From the NCBI RefSeq assembly GCF_013387485.1, contig NZ_JABBXB010000006.1, positions 124,001 through 188,000 of the forward strand: 64,000 nt of DNA, read 5' to 3'. Both the position numbers and the translations under genes were made by a program. Under the pieces are notes generated by a model, which saw nothing but the letters and a program-made list of their open reading frames with translations, was not told where the DNA came from and searched no databases. The stretch comes from Stenotrophomonas sp. SAM-B (GTDB taxonomy: Bacteria; Pseudomonadota; Gammaproteobacteria; Xanthomonadales; Xanthomonadaceae). How positions within the stretch are numbered: the stretch's first letter is position 1; each line of letters begins with the position of its first letter. Positions 1 through 8,938 of the stretch are shown here, piece after piece.

Positions 1-3000
1 CGTGCCGGCCGCCACGTTAGTGATCTGCCGCTCGTTGTTCAAGCTGCCGACTGACACCGTGTTGGCACGGGTATTGGTCGTGTTGCTGCCCAGCGACATC
101 GCATTGGTTGCGCCAGCACCCACGCTGGCGTTGCGGCCAAAGGCCATGGAGTTGGTGGCCGTGGCGTCGATGTTGGCCAAGGTGCCGATGGCCACTGCAT
201 TATCAGCGTTCGCGCGGGTGCTGTTACCCAGGGCAACGCCATTCATGCCCCCCGAGCGCGCGTTCGCGCCGATGGCCAGCGTGTAGGCACCGGTGGCACG
301 CGCACCGTTACCCAGCGCCGTGGAATTGTCGGCTTCGGCCCGGGCGGAGCCCATCGCCAGAGCGCCCTGACCCTCGGCGTAGGCGCCACCGCCAATCGCC
401 GCAGCCTGCGAACCCTTCGCGTAGGAGGCGCCACCAATCGCCGTGGCAATACTGCCGATGGCGCTGGTCGATGCACCAATGGCCACAGCGGAGTTGTTCA
501 GATCAACTACCGCCGCATCGGAGCCTTCCGGGGCATCGATCTTGATGAATGAATCGTCCACGACGCCGCGTACATCCAACGCGGCGAAGCGGCTGTCCAC
601 ATCCTTGAGCGCGCTCTGGGTCCGCGTGTTCTGGCCGGACACCATCGACACAAGCTGGCGGTAGTTGACCGCGTCGTAGTTGCCCTCGCCGTCGGCAACA
701 TTGGTGATGCGACGTTTCTGGTCATTACTGCCAACGGACACCGTGTTGTTCTGGTCGGCGACCGAGTTGATGCCGATGGCAACCGAACCGAACGCACTTG
801 CCTTGGCCGCCGTGCCGCCGCCCTTGCCACTGAACCACGGATTGGCGGTTGCAGCGGTCAGCTGGCTGACATTGACCGCGTCGCTGCTGTCCACGCCAGC
901 GGCGAGGTTCTTCAGGCGCACCGGTTCACTGCCAGCGATCTTACCCAGCGTCACCGAACCATAGTTGGTCGAACCGTCCTTGTTCTGGCCGTAGACAACG
1001 GCGGCCAACGCATTGCCCTTGTCATCCACCAAGCCCGTGCCGGACAACTTTTCGTCCAGCTGCTTGGCCCGGCCATCCAGGTCAGACAGCGAGGTGTTGA
1101 CCGCGCCGAAGGCGCTGCCCACATCGCCGTGCTTGGTGCTACCCACGGTGTAGCTCGGTGCCGCAATGCTGCCGTCGGCCTTCACGGTGGAACCGCCGCC
1201 CAGCGCTGCTGCCACCGAAGCGGCGGTGCCTTGCAGCTGCGCACCATTGATGGCCTCGCTGCTGCCGGCATTCACTGCACCTGCAGCAACGTTCTTCAGC
1301 TTCACTGCCGTGCCCGCGTCACCCAGGGTGACCGACGTGCGATCGACCGTGCCGTCCTTCTTCTGGTCATAGGTGACGGCAGCCAGCGCATTGCCGTCCT
1401 CGCTGACCAGGCCGGCATCTTCGAACTTGACGGACAGGTCATTGGTGACTTCCTTCAGATCGGCCAGCGATGTGTCGACCGCACCGAGGGCGCCGCCCAC
1501 GCTGGCATGCTTGTTGCCACCGATGGTGAAGCTCGGAGCGGCCAAAGTGCCGTCCGGCTTGACCTGGCTGCCACCACCTAGCGATGCGGCAACAGACGCG
1601 GCGTTGGCCTGAAGCTGAGCGCCGTTGATGGCCTCGGTGCTGCCGGCGGCTACCGAACCGGCGGCCACATTCGACAGCTTCACCGCATCCTTTGAGCCCA
1701 GGGTCACGGACGCATAGTCAGGCGAACCGTCCTTCTTTTGGTCATAGGTGACGGCAGCCAGGCTCTTGCCATCCTCGCCCACCACGCCCATACCTGCGAG
1801 CTGCTCCGCCATGGACTTGGCACGGCCATCCAGATCGGTCAGCGAGCTGTTCACCGCACCGAAAGCGCCGCCGACGTCGCCGTACTTGCCGCTTCCCACG
1901 GTATAGCTCGGCGCGGTCAGCGTGCCGTCAGCCTTCATCACTGCGCCGCCGCCCAGGGCCGCCGCCACCGAAGTGGCCGTCCCCTGCAGCTGTGCACCGT
2001 TAATGGCATCCCTGCTCGCGGCGGTCACCTTGCCGGCGGCCACGTTCGAGAGCTTCACGGCGGTATCCGCATCGCCCAGCGTCACCGACGCGTAGTCCGC
2101 CGAGCCGTCCTTCTTCTGGTCGTACGTCACTGCCGCGATGGCATGGCCCTTGTCATCCACCAATCCACTGCCGGCAAGCTGCTCGGCGAGATCATTGGTC
2201 CTGCCATCCAGCGCCGTCACCGATGTGTCCAGAGCGTCCAATGCGCCACCGATGGAGGCATGCGGCTTACCACCTACGTTGTAGCTCGGCGCCGAAAGGG
2301 TGCCGTCTGCCTGCACCGTCGAGCCGCCGCCAAGTGCGGCCGCAACCGAGGCTGCCGTACCCTGCAGCTGCGCGCCATTGATGGCGTCGGTGCTGGCCGC
2401 GGTTACCTTGCCGGCGGCGACGTTCGACAGCTTCACCGCAGTGCCCGGCGTGCCAAGGGTCACCGAAGCACGATCGGCGGAGCCGTCCGCCTTCTGGTCA
2501 TAAGTAACCGCCGCCAAGGCGTTGCCCTTGTCGTCCACCAGCCCGGTGTCCCTGATCTGGCTGGCCAGTTCATTGGTGCGGCCATCCAGGTCAGTCAGCG
2601 ACGTATCCACCGCACCAAGAGCGCTGCCGACGGAGCCATGCTTGTTGCCACCCACGGCGTAGCTCGGCGCCACGAGGGTGCCGTCGGCCTTGACTGTGGA
2701 GCCGCCACCCAGGGCCGCTGCCACGGAAGCAGCCGTGCCCTGCAGCTGAGCGCCGTTGATGGCGTCGGTGCTGACGGCGGTCACCTTGCCGGCCGCCACG
2801 TTCGAGAGCTTCACGGCGGTGCCCGGCGTGCCCAGCGTCACCGAGGCCCGGTCAGCCGAACCATCCGCCTTCTTGTCGTAGGTCACGGCGGCCAGGGCGT
2901 TGCCCTTGTCGTCCACCAGGCCGCTGCCCTTGATCTGGCTGGCCAGGTCATTGGTACGGCCGTCCAGAGCGGTCAGGGAGGTATCCACGGCACCCAGAGC

Positions 3001-5532
3001 GCTGCCGACGGAGCCATGCCTATTGCCACCCACGGTGTAGCTCGGCGCCACGAGGGTGCCGTCGGCCTTGACCGTCGAACCGCCGCCCAGCGCGGAGGCA
3101 ACCGAAGAGGCCGTGCCCTGCAGCTGCGCGCCGTTGATCGCTTCGGTGCTGGTGGCCGAGACGGCGCCAGCCTTCACGTTGCTGATCGTCGTGCCGTTTT
3201 CGCCGGCCAAGGCAAGCGAGGCTTTCGTTTCATCGGCGTACGACACCGTCAGCGGACCACCACCATTGGAACCGACGAAGCTCTTCAGCTGGCTGAAATT
3301 GACGGCGTCGGTGTCAGCGGTACCGGCCGCCACATTCGTGATCTGCCGCTCGTTCTTCAGGCTGCCGACCGACACCGTGTTGGCACGGGTATTGGTCGTG
3401 TTGCTACCAAGCGACATCGCATTGGTCGCGCCAGCGCCCACGCTGGCGTTGCGGCCAAAGGCCATGGAGTTGGTGGCCGTGGCGTCGATGTTGGCCAAGG
3501 TGCCGATGGCCACTGCATTATCAGCGTTCGCGCGGGTGCTGTTACCCAGGGCAACGCCATTCATGCCCGCCGAGCGCGCGTTCGCGCCGACGGCCAGCGT
3601 GTAGGCACCGGTGGCACGCGCACCGTTACCCAGCGCCGTGGAATTGTCGGCTTCGGCCCGGGCGGAGCCCATCGCCAGAGCGCCCTGACCCTCGGCGTAG
3701 GCGCCACCGCCAATCGCCGCAGCCTGCGAACCCTTCGCGTAGGAGGCGCCACCAATCGCCGTGGCAATACTGCCGATGGCGCTGGTCGATGCACCAATGG
3801 CCACAGCGGAGTTGTTCAGATCAACTACCGCCGCATCGGAGCCTTCCGGGGCATCGATCTTCAGGAACGGGCTATCCAAACCGACACGGCCCGTCTGCTC
3901 GCTCAGTGCCGACAGGCGCGTGTTGACGTCCTTCAGTGCACGCTGGGCGCTCGAACTGGCGTTACCCACCAGAGCCGTGAGCTGGCCATAGGTTGCGGCA
4001 TCGCTTTCTTCCTGGGCCGATGCCAGGTTCGTGATGCGACGCTTCCCCGCCGTCGAGCCCACCGACACGGTGTTTGCCTGGTCGGCCACCGAGTTGATGC
4101 CCAGAGCCACCGAGTTGAAGCCGGTCGCCTTGGCTGCCGTGCCACCGCCCTTACCGGCCAGGAAGGCGCTTTCGGCCGGCGTTGCGTTGGCCATGGCGTT
4201 CTTGAGCTGGGTCATGTTGACGGCGTCGGTATCATCCGTGCCCGCCGCCACGTTCTTTAGCGAGACGGCACCCTTGCCGTTGCCCAGCGTCACCGAGCCA
4301 TAGTTGGTCACGCCTTTGATATCGCGATCGTAGCTGACAGCAGCAATTGCCTTGCCGTCGGCTGCCACCAGGCCACTGTTTGCAAGCGATTCCTTCAGCG
4401 CGCTGGTGCCTGCGTCGAGACTGGTCAGCGCATCGCCCAAGTTCTTCTGTTCCCTGCCGTCTACCTTATAGGTCGGCCCGGTGACCGCGCCTGTGGTGGG
4501 ATCAATGGCTGCGCCACCGCCCAGGCCAGCCACCAACGGCGACAGCTGGCTGACATTCACCGCATCGGTTGCAGCCTTGCCGGCGGCCACGTTCTTCAGC
4601 TTCACCGGACCAGTGCCGTTGCCCATGGTCACTGAACCAAAGTTGGCTTCACCTTTCACATCCCGGTCGTACGTTACCGCTGCGATGGCTTTGCCGTCCT
4701 CGGCCACAAGCCCGCTGCTGGTCAGCTTGTCCTTCAGCGCCTGAGCGTTGTTGCCCAACCCGGCAATAGCTTCGCCGAGGTTCTGATCCTTGCCGTCGAC
4801 CTTGTAAGTGGGGCCGGTGACGACACCTGTCTTTGCGTCGATCGCAGCGCCACCGCCCAGGCCCTCGATGAGTGAAGACAGCTGACCAATCGTGGCCGCG
4901 TCATTGGCAGTCCTACCGGCGTCAACATTGACAATTCTGCGCTTTACGCTTGCATTGCCCACTGACACGATTCCGCTTGACTCCGCAATGGAGCCGCTAC
5001 CTAGCGCCACCGAGGATCCGGCCTTTACCTTCGCCAGGTATCCAAGCGCGGTTCCTAGTTTCGCTTCGGCCTCAACAGTTGCCCCGGTACCGACGGCGGT
5101 TGAGCCCTCTCCAGCAGCGATAGAGTCCATTCCGTAAGCACTCGTCCACCTACCCTGTGCTTTCGCGCCTGTCGCCACTGCGGTTGAGTTCAGTCCGGTC
5201 GCCATCGACCCTGAGCCGATGGCAATGCTGCCAGTACCCGTAGCACTGCCGCCGTCTAGGGCACCGCGCGGAGCGACGCTGGTTGCGCGAGTCTCCAGTA
5301 CGTTTACCGCTTCGCAGAGCTTCCCATCGTGGGACCTCACTTCATTCACCGAACACTCCAGCGCCGCCGGAGAATCAGCCGCCATCGCAGCACCCGCCGG
5401 CAGCGCCAGCGCAACGGCCATGGCCTTCGCCAACCGGGTGCGGCTCTTCTTGCCGCGCGAAACAGCGAGCTCGTGGGCGACTGCCCATGTGCCCGTCGAA
5501 ATATTGAAGATCAACTTGTATACAAAGTTCAT
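1..5532 (-). CDS. Trimeric autotransporter adhesin (YadA-like), partial: N-terminal 1844 codons
   Basis: Surface adhesin of the type Vc secretion class, running off the left edge, so the stalk end and the membrane anchor are not visible. The start at 5530-5532 is fixed by an extended signal peptide region beginning MNFVYKLIFN, with a basic stretch KKSRTRL and a cleavage region near AAMAADS. The frame is open to base 1. Next come collagen-like YadA head repeats (for example SIAIGSGSMATGLN), necks ending in NVAAG-type motifs followed by DAVN, and GGG-containing stalk modules. Residues about 557-738 are a head block repeated almost unchanged at about 1663-1844. Residues about 780-1525 hold six 125-126-residue stalk modules. 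In family members such proteins trimerise on the cell surface and bind host or abiotic surfaces. The ligand here is unknown. Confidence 0.93.
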   Translation of the reverse strand, partial: MNFVYKLIFNISTGTWAVAHELAVSRGKKSRTRLAKAMAVALALPAGAAMAADSPAALECSVNEVRSHDGKLCEAVNVLETRATSVAPRGALDGGSATGTGSIAIGSGSMATGLNSTAVATGAKAQGRWTSAYGMDSIAAGEGSTAVGTGATVEAEAKLGTALGYLAKVKAGSSVALGSGSIAESSGIVSVGNASVKRRIVNVDAGRTANDAATIGQLSSLIEGLGGGAAIDAKTGVVTGPTYKVDGKDQNLGEAIAGLGNNAQALKDKLTSSGLVAEDGKAIAAVTYDRDVKGEANFGSVTMGNGTGPVKLKNVAAGKAATDAVNVSQLSPLVAGLGGGAAIDPTTGAVTGPTYKVDGREQKNLGDALTSLDAGTSALKESLANSGLVAADGKAIAAVSYDRDIKGVTNYGSVTLGNGKGAVSLKNVAAGTDDTDAVNMTQLKNAMANATPAESAFLAGKGGGTAAKATGFNSVALGINSVADQANTVSVGSTAGKRRITNLASAQEESDAATYGQLTALVGNASSSAQRALKDVNTRLSALSEQTGRVGLDSPFLKIDAPEGSDAAVVDLNNSAVAIGASTSAIGSIATAIGGASYAKGSQAAAIGGGAYAEGQGALAMGSARAEADNSTALGNGARATGAYTLAVGANARSAGMNGVALGNSTRANADNAVAIGTLANIDATATNSMAFGRNASVGAGATNAMSLGSNTTNTRANTVSVGSLKNERQITNVAAGTADTDAVNFSQLKSFVGSNGGGPLTVSYADETKASLALAGENGTTISNVKAGAVSATSTEAINGAQLQGTASSVASALGGGSTVKADGTLVAPSYTVGGNRHGSVGSALGAVDTSLTALDGRTNDLASQIKGSGLVDDKGNALAAVTYDKKADGSADRASVTLGTPGTAVKLSNVAAGKVTAVSTDAINGAQLQGTAASVAAALGGGSTVKADGTLVAPSYAVGGNKHGSVGSALGAVDTSLTDLDGRTNELASQIRDTGLVDDKGNALAAVTYDQKADGSADRASVTLGTPGTAVKLSNVAAGKVTAASTDAINGAQLQGTAASVAAALGGGSTVQADGTLSAPSYNVGGKPHASIGGALDALDTSVTALDGRTNDLAEQLAGSGLVDDKGHAIAAVTYDQKKDGSADYASVTLGDADTAVKLSNVAAGKVTAASRDAINGAQLQGTATSVAAALGGGAVMKADGTLTAPSYTVGSGKYGDVGGAFGAVNSSLTDLDGRAKSMAEQLAGMGVVGEDGKSLAAVTYDQKKDGSPDYASVTLGSKDAVKLSNVAAGSVAAGSTEAINGAQLQANAASVAASLGGGSQVKPDGTLAAPSFTIGGNKHASVGGALGAVDTSLADLKEVTNDLSVKFEDAGLVSEDGNALAAVTYDQKKDGTVDRTSVTLGDAGTAVKLKNVAAGAVNAGSSEAINGAQLQGTAASVAAALGGGSTVKADGSIAAPSYTVGSTKHGDVGSAFGAVNTSLSDLDGRAKQLDEKLSGTGLVDDKGNALAAVVYGQNKDGSTNYGSVTLGKIAGSEPVRLKNLAAGVDSSDAVNVSQLTAATANPWFSGKGGGTAAKASAFGSVAIGINSVADQNNTVSVGSNDQKRRITNVADGEGNYDAVNYRQLVSMVSGQNTRTQSALKDVDSRFAALDVRGVVDDSFIKIDAPEGSDAAVVDLNNSAVAIGASTSAIGSIATAIGGASYAKGSQAAAIGGGAYAEGQGALAMGSARAEADNSTALGNGARATGAYTLAIGANARSGGMNGVALGNSTRANADNAVAIGTLANIDATATNSMAFGRNASVGAGATNAMSLGSNTTNTRANTVSVGSLNNERQITNVAAGT
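2..545 (-). repeat. Second copy of duplicated adhesin head block
   Basis: About 544 bp that match 3320-3863 almost base for base at a constant offset of 3318 bp. Both copies encode the same YadA head repeats, such as SMAFGRNASVGAG, and the neck motif RQITNVAAGT. Identity ends abruptly near 545/3863, where the two copies diverge into different neck/stalk sequence. The left edge of this copy is not visible. Confidence 0.92.
960..3230 (-). repeat. Six tandem stalk modules, 378/375-bp period, in the adhesin gene
   Basis: The anchor tagctcgg (one copy aagctcgg) recurs at 1151, 1529, 1904, 2282, 2660 and 3038. The spacings are 378, 375, 378, 378 and 378 bp, i.e. 126 or 125 codons, so the frame is kept. 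The surrounding sequence of each module is clearly related, and the modules nearest 2660 and 3038 look most alike. Outer boundaries are approximate. Repeats of this kind lengthen or shorten the stalk by recombination. Confidence 0.9.
3320..3863 (-). repeat. First copy of duplicated adhesin head block
   Basis: Partner of 2-545, in the same orientation and the same reading frame. Only scattered substitutions are visible, for example near the left end, where gttgttcaag in the other copy is gttcttcagg here, and at the codon pair around 3563. It corresponds to adhesin residues of about 557-738. Confidence 0.92.
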
Positions 5533-5974
5533 GGAGTATCCCAGGAGCGGCGCGGAAAACTGCGCGTGAGAGTGGAGGGGCCTTGGTTCCGGTCTTGCCG
5601 GATGGCTCCATCCTCCTCACCTGTCTCCCCGGGAGATATCAGCGGTTTCTTAAAAAAGCGTCTTAGGCAAGCTATGAAGCCGATGTTATGTTGCCGTTAA
5701 GGGACGGCGCTGCCCAACGAGAGGCTAGCAGGCCTGCCCCCATAGTTTGTGCTGGCTGCTGCGCCCACAGTTTGTGTAATCGACACCAACTATGGGGAGA
5801 TGGCTACAGATACCGTCGACAAAGTTCCTTCGAATACCCTTGTATTTATGTACTGCTCAGTTTGATATTCAGGGCTAATTGGGGTGACTAACGGATAATT
5901 CACACCTGTCGCCAGCAGCGATTTCCCCTCCCCTCTGCTGGCGGACAAAACCAAAAAATAAAAAGGTGTCCCCG
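5533..5974. other. Divergent intergenic region, adhesin / Ax21
   Basis: 442 bp with no convincing gene, noticeably more AT-rich than the surroundings between about 5640 and 5900. It should hold the promoters of the adhesin (leftward) and of the Ax21-family gene (rightward). The only clear structure is the inverted repeat at 5737-5797. A TTGATA hexamer at 5862-5867 could be a -35 box for the rightward gene, but I see no good -10 at the right distance. No homopolymer tract long enough to suggest phase variation was seen. Confidence 0.6.
5737..5797. promoter_or_regulatory. Inverted repeat, candidate operator or UTR hairpin
   Basis: The arm ccccatagtttgtg at about 5737-5750 and the arm caccaactatgggg at 5784-5797 are reverse complements over 13 of 14 positions, separated by about 33 bp. 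Inside, agtttgtg occurs twice (5744-5751 and 5769-5776). It lies between the divergent adhesin and Ax21 genes. Binding by a dimeric regulator is inference; no known consensus was recognised. Confidence 0.45.
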
Positions 5975-6550
5975 ATGATGAAGACTTCCCTGCTTGCCCT
6001 GGGTCTGCTCGCTGCACTGCCGTTCGCTGCTTCGGCAACCGACGGCCTGTCGTACAACTATGTTGAAGGCGGCTACGTGAACACCGATGCCAAGGGCGGC
6101 GACGCTGACGGTTGGGCGGTGAAGGGCTCGGTCGCCGTGGCGCCGAACTTCCACGTCTTCGGTGATTACAACGCGCAGGAAACCAAGCGCGGCAGCAATG
6201 ATGTGGACCAGTGGAAGGTCGGTGTCGGCTACAACTACGGCATCGCCCCGACCACCGATCTGGTCGCCCGCGTTGCTTACCAGAAGTTCGATCCGAAGCA
6301 CGGCCTGGACTTCAACGGCTACTCGACCGAAGTCGGCGTGCGCAGCGCGTTCACCCCGAACTTCGAAGGCTACGTGATGGCCGGTTACGAGGATTACAGC
6401 AAGAAGCACGGCATCAACCCGGACGGCGAGTTCTACGGCCGCGTCGGCGCCCAGGCCAAGCTCAACCAGAACTGGGGCCTGGCCGGCGAAGTGAAGCTGG
6501 CCAAGGGCGGCGACAAGGAATGGTTCGTCGGTCCGCGCTTCACCTGGTAA
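5975..6550 (+). CDS. ax21: Ax21-family outer-membrane protein
   Basis: Predicted 191-residue secreted beta-barrel protein. It has a short signal peptide (MMKTSLLALGLLAAL, cleavage near ASA), followed by alternating aromatic/polar strands such as YNYVEGGYVNTDAKGG and FHVFGDYNAQE, and a terminal aromatic residue (PRFTW) typical of outer-membrane barrels. This is the Ax21 family of Xanthomonas and Stenotrophomonas, found in the outer membrane and in vesicles. Earlier claims that Ax21 itself is the XA21 ligand or quorum signal were withdrawn, so no signalling role is asserted. An AAGG element at 5963-5966 favours the ATG at 5975 over the one at 5978. It is a single gene ending in strong terminators. 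Confidence 0.85.
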   Translation: MMKTSLLALGLLAALPFAASATDGLSYNYVEGGYVNTDAKGGDADGWAVKGSVAVAPNFHVFGDYNAQETKRGSNDVDQWKVGVGYNYGIAPTTDLVARVAYQKFDPKHGLDFNGYSTEVGVRSAFTPNFEGYVMAGYEDYSKKHGINPDGEFYGRVGAQAKLNQNWGLAGEVKLAKGGDKEWFVGPRFTW

Positions 6551-6611
6551 TACGCGATACGCAACACCGCGGTACGTTGTTGGATGGCGCGGTCTCTCTC
6601 CCCTGCGCCAT

Positions 6612-6640
6612 GAAGCCCGGCTCACGCCGGGCTTCTTTTA
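6612..6640 (+). terminator. Terminator after Ax21-family gene
   Basis: The stem GAAGCCCGGC / GCCGGGCTTC (6612-6621 and 6626-6635) with a 4-nt loop is followed by TTTT. This is a classic intrinsic terminator about 60 bp past the stop codon. Confidence 0.85.
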
Positions 6641-6679
6641 TGCAGCACCTGGCGACACCCTCGTCGGTACGCCACGAAA

Positions 6680-6707
6680 CAACCCGGCCATGTGCCGGGT
6701 TTTTTCG
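6680..6707. terminator. Second hairpin terminator between Ax21 gene and gpsA
   Basis: The stem AACCCGGC / GCCGGGTT encloses a 5-nt loop, and a run of T follows on the plus strand. It acts as a back-up to the first hairpin for rightward transcription. Confidence 0.75.
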
Positions 6708-6721
6708 TTCTGGCGCTGAAA

Positions 6722-6749
6722 AAAAACCCCGGCGCTTGCCGGGGTTTTT
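6722..6749. terminator. Bidirectional terminator next to gpsA stop
   Basis: The stem AAAAACCCCGGC / GCCGGGGTTTTT encloses a 4-nt loop. The A-tract and T-tract make it work in both directions. It ends 6 bp from the gpsA stop codon, so it serves the leftward gpsA operon as well as the Ax21 side. Confidence 0.85.
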
Positions 6750-6755
6750 CATGCG

Positions 6756-7781
6756 TCACTTGAACAGCGTGTCCGGATACTCCGGCTTCTGTTCGCGTGC
6801 CAACAGCGCACGCAATCCTTCTTCCGGGGTCTGCTCACCGTGCAGCACGGCGCGCACCCGGTCGGAGATGGGCAGGTCGATGCCGTGACGCCGCGCCTGG
6901 CGCATCACTTCATCGGCGGTCTGCACCGATTCCACCACCTGGCCGATCTCGCGCACGGCATCGTTCAACGATTGCCCGCGGCCCAGGGCCAGACCCAGCC
7001 GACGGTTGCGCGAGAGATCGCCGGTGCAGGTCAGCACCAGATCGCCCAGGCCGGCCAACCCCATCAGGGTTTCCGGCTTGGCGCCGATCGCGGCGGCCAG
7101 CCGCAGCATTTCATTGAGCCCACGCGTGATCAGGCCGGCGCGGGCGTTGAGGCCCAGCTGCATGCCGTCGGCGACGCCGGTGGCTACCGCCAGTACGTTC
7201 TTCATCGCACCGCCGAGCTCGGCACCGACCATGTCATCGCCGGTGTAGGCGCGGAACGCCGGGCCGTGCATCGCATCGGCCACCTGCTGGGCGAAGTCCG
7301 GCGCGTCACCGTGCACGGTGATCGCGGTCGGCAGGCCCTGGGTAACTTCCTTGGCGAACGACGGGCCGGTCACCACCGCCAGCGGCACGTCCGGCCCGAG
7401 GACCTCACGTGCTACTTCGTGCAGGAACCGACCGGAGCCGGGTTCGAAGCCCTTGGTCGCCCACGCCACGCCGGCATCGGCCGGCCGCAGCGGTGCCAGC
7501 GCACGCACGGTTTCACCGAAAGCATGCGACGGCACCACCACCAGGACCCAGGCGGCGTCCTTGACGGCAGCGGCGAGGTCGGTGGTCGCGCGCAGCGACT
7601 CGGGCAACGGAATGCCCGGCAGATAACGGGTGTTCTCGTGGCGCTGGTCGATGGCCTCGACCATCGCCGCATCGCGCCCCCACAGCACGGTCGGGTGACC
7701 GTGCCGCGCGAGCAGGCTCGCCAGGGCGGTGCCCCAGGAGCCGGCGCCGAGAACCGCGATTTTGTCTGCGTGGTTGCTCAT
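6756..7781 (-). CDS. gpsA: Glycerol-3-phosphate dehydrogenase [NAD(P)+]
   Basis: 341 residues. It makes sn-glycerol-3-phosphate from dihydroxyacetone phosphate in the cytoplasm for phospholipid synthesis. The N-terminal Rossmann motif [12 protein letters not shown] binds the dinucleotide. The segment GPSFAKEV and the catalytic-lysine block [17 protein letters not shown] are diagnostic of GpsA. The start at 7781 ([12 protein letters not shown]) is chosen because the longer open frame upstream would place about 68 unrelated residues before the Rossmann fold and would overlap the secB stop. secB ends 20 bp upstream, matching the secB-gpsA order of enterobacteria. Confidence 0.95.
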   Translation of the reverse strand: MSNHADKIAVLGAGSWGTALASLLARHGHPTVLWGRDAAMVEAIDQRHENTRYLPGIPLPESLRATTDLAAAVKDAAWVLVVVPSHAFGETVRALAPLRPADAGVAWATKGFEPGSGRFLHEVAREVLGPDVPLAVVTGPSFAKEVTQGLPTAITVHGDAPDFAQQVADAMHGPAFRAYTGDDMVGAELGGAMKNVLAVATGVADGMQLGLNARAGLITRGLNEMLRLAAAIGAKPETLMGLAGLGDLVLTCTGDLSRNRRLGLALGRGQSLNDAVREIGQVVESVQTADEVMRQARRHGIDLPISDRVRAVLHGEQTPEEGLRALLAREQKPEYPDTLFK

Positions 7782-7801
7782 CCGTACGACTGCAGCGCCG
7801 A

Positions 7802-8317
7802 TCAGGCGTTGCCGGCCGGCTCGGAATCGGCGAGCGAGGTCTCGCCCTGTTCCTGGCGCTGGCGCAGGGTTTCGGCGTACAGGCCTTCGAAGTTGATCGG
7901 CTGCAGGAAGAACGGCGGGAAGCCGCCGGCCTGGATCAGCTCGCTCACCAGCGAACGCACGTACGGGAACAGGATGTTCGGGCACTGGGTGCCGAGCAGC
8001 ACGTCGATCGACTGCGGGTCCAGGCCGACCAGGCCGAACACGCCGGCCTGCTGCACTTCGGCCACATAGGCGGTCTTCTCGCCGGCCTTGCAGGTCAGGG
8101 TCACGGCCAGCACGACTTCGAAGGCGCTCTCGCCCAGGCGCTGCACGCGCTGGTTCAGGTTGAGCTGCAGTTCCGGCTGCACGGCGTCATTGAAGACGGC
8201 CGGAGCGTTCGGCGATTCGAACGAAACGTCCTTGACGTAGATCTTCTCGACGGTGAACGAGGGACCGGTAGCGGCGTCGACCGGCGCGACGGCGCCGTTG
8301 GTGTTCTCTTCGGACAT
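7802..8317 (-). CDS. secB: Protein-export chaperone SecB
   Basis: 171 residues. Cytoplasmic tetrameric chaperone that keeps preproteins unfolded and hands them to SecA. The family core is visible: [19 protein letters not shown] near the N terminus, [19 protein letters not shown], and the conserved block [20 protein letters not shown]. The acidic C-terminal tail is typical. The start at 8317 ([10 protein letters not shown]) follows a GGAA-type ribosome site. It precedes gpsA by 20 bp and is probably co-transcribed with it. Confidence 0.95.
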   Translation of the reverse strand: MSEENTNGAVAPVDAATGPSFTVEKIYVKDVSFESPNAPAVFNDAVQPELQLNLNQRVQRLGESAFEVVLAVTLTCKAGEKTAYVAEVQQAGVFGLVGLDPQSIDVLLGTQCPNILFPYVRSLVSELIQAGGFPPFFLQPINFEGLYAETLRQRQEQGETSLADSEPAGNA

Positions 8318-8422
8318 TTCCTGTTGCTCCAAAAATGAATGCTGTAAAAACGGATTGTTACATGCCCTGCGATGGGGGCGCTGTGCGCCGCGCACAAGGC
8401 GTGCGCTGGAATCCGAGGGGAA

Positions 8423-8860
8423 TCAGTTGCGGCCCTTGACCAGCGGCAGCTCGGCCTGCTGCCAGGCGGGGATGCCACCGTCGAGCACGCTGACCTGGGT
8501 GAAACCGGCCTTCTTGAGTGCCTTGGCCGCGGTCTCGGAGGCATTGCCGCTGCGGCAGACCAGCACCACCGGGCTCTGCTGCGCCTTGGCCACCAGCTTG
8601 TGCTCCGGGCCGAACTGGGCCGGCTGCACGTTGCGGCTGCCGGCGATGTGGCCCTTCTCGAAATCGCTGCTCGAGGACAGGTCGACCACGATGGCGCCAC
8701 CGGCATTCATCAGCTGGGTCAGTTCAGCCGGCTTGAGCGACTTGAAGCCACGGAACAGGCGGCGGACTTCGGTCACGATGATGGCCACGGTCAGGCCGAC
8801 CAGGGCCATCGACAACATCGGGTTTCGGCCGGCAAAGGCCAGCAACTCTTCGTAATTCAC
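8423..8860 (-). CDS. Membrane-anchored rhodanese-like protein (YibN type)
   Basis: About 145 residues. One N-terminal membrane segment (PMLSMALVGLTVAIIV) is followed by a single rhodanese domain. The active-site loop is CRSGNASE, so the sulfur-carrying cysteine is present; the domain opens with VVDLSSSSDFEKGHIAGS. The GTG start at 8860 (VNYEELLAFAGRNP) matches the usual N terminus of YibN relatives. A GTG at 8899 would add 13 residues. Its position upstream of secB-gpsA is conserved with enterobacteria, but the glutaredoxin gene grxC that sits between them there is absent. Substrate unknown. Confidence 0.85.
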   Translation of the reverse strand: MNYEELLAFAGRNPMLSMALVGLTVAIIVTEVRRLFRGFKSLKPAELTQLMNAGGAIVVDLSSSSDFEKGHIAGSRNVQPAQFGPEHKLVAKAQQSPVVLVCRSGNASETAAKALKKAGFTQVSVLDGGIPAWQQAELPLVKGRN

Positions 8861-8938
8861 TAAGATCACGGGTCGATAAGCGGGCGCCGATTGTCGCACA
8901 TGCGGGCGAATCGGCGTCCAGCCCCGTGCGGGCGGGCC

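Noticed and set aside
960..3230. Regular repeats that could suggest a CRISPR array
   Set aside because: The period is 375-378 bp, the whole unit is repeated rather than a short repeat with unique spacers, and it is coding in frame.
1738..4260. Plus-strand open frame of 840 codons
   Set aside because: It is antisense to the trimeric autotransporter. The minus frame has a signal region, head and stalk motifs; the plus frame has only repeat-derived low-complexity sequence rich in His, Arg and Ala.
5862..5899. Sigma-70 promoter for the Ax21-family gene
   Set aside because: A TTGATA hexamer is present, but neither TGACTA at 17 bp nor GATAAT at 26 bp makes an acceptable -10.
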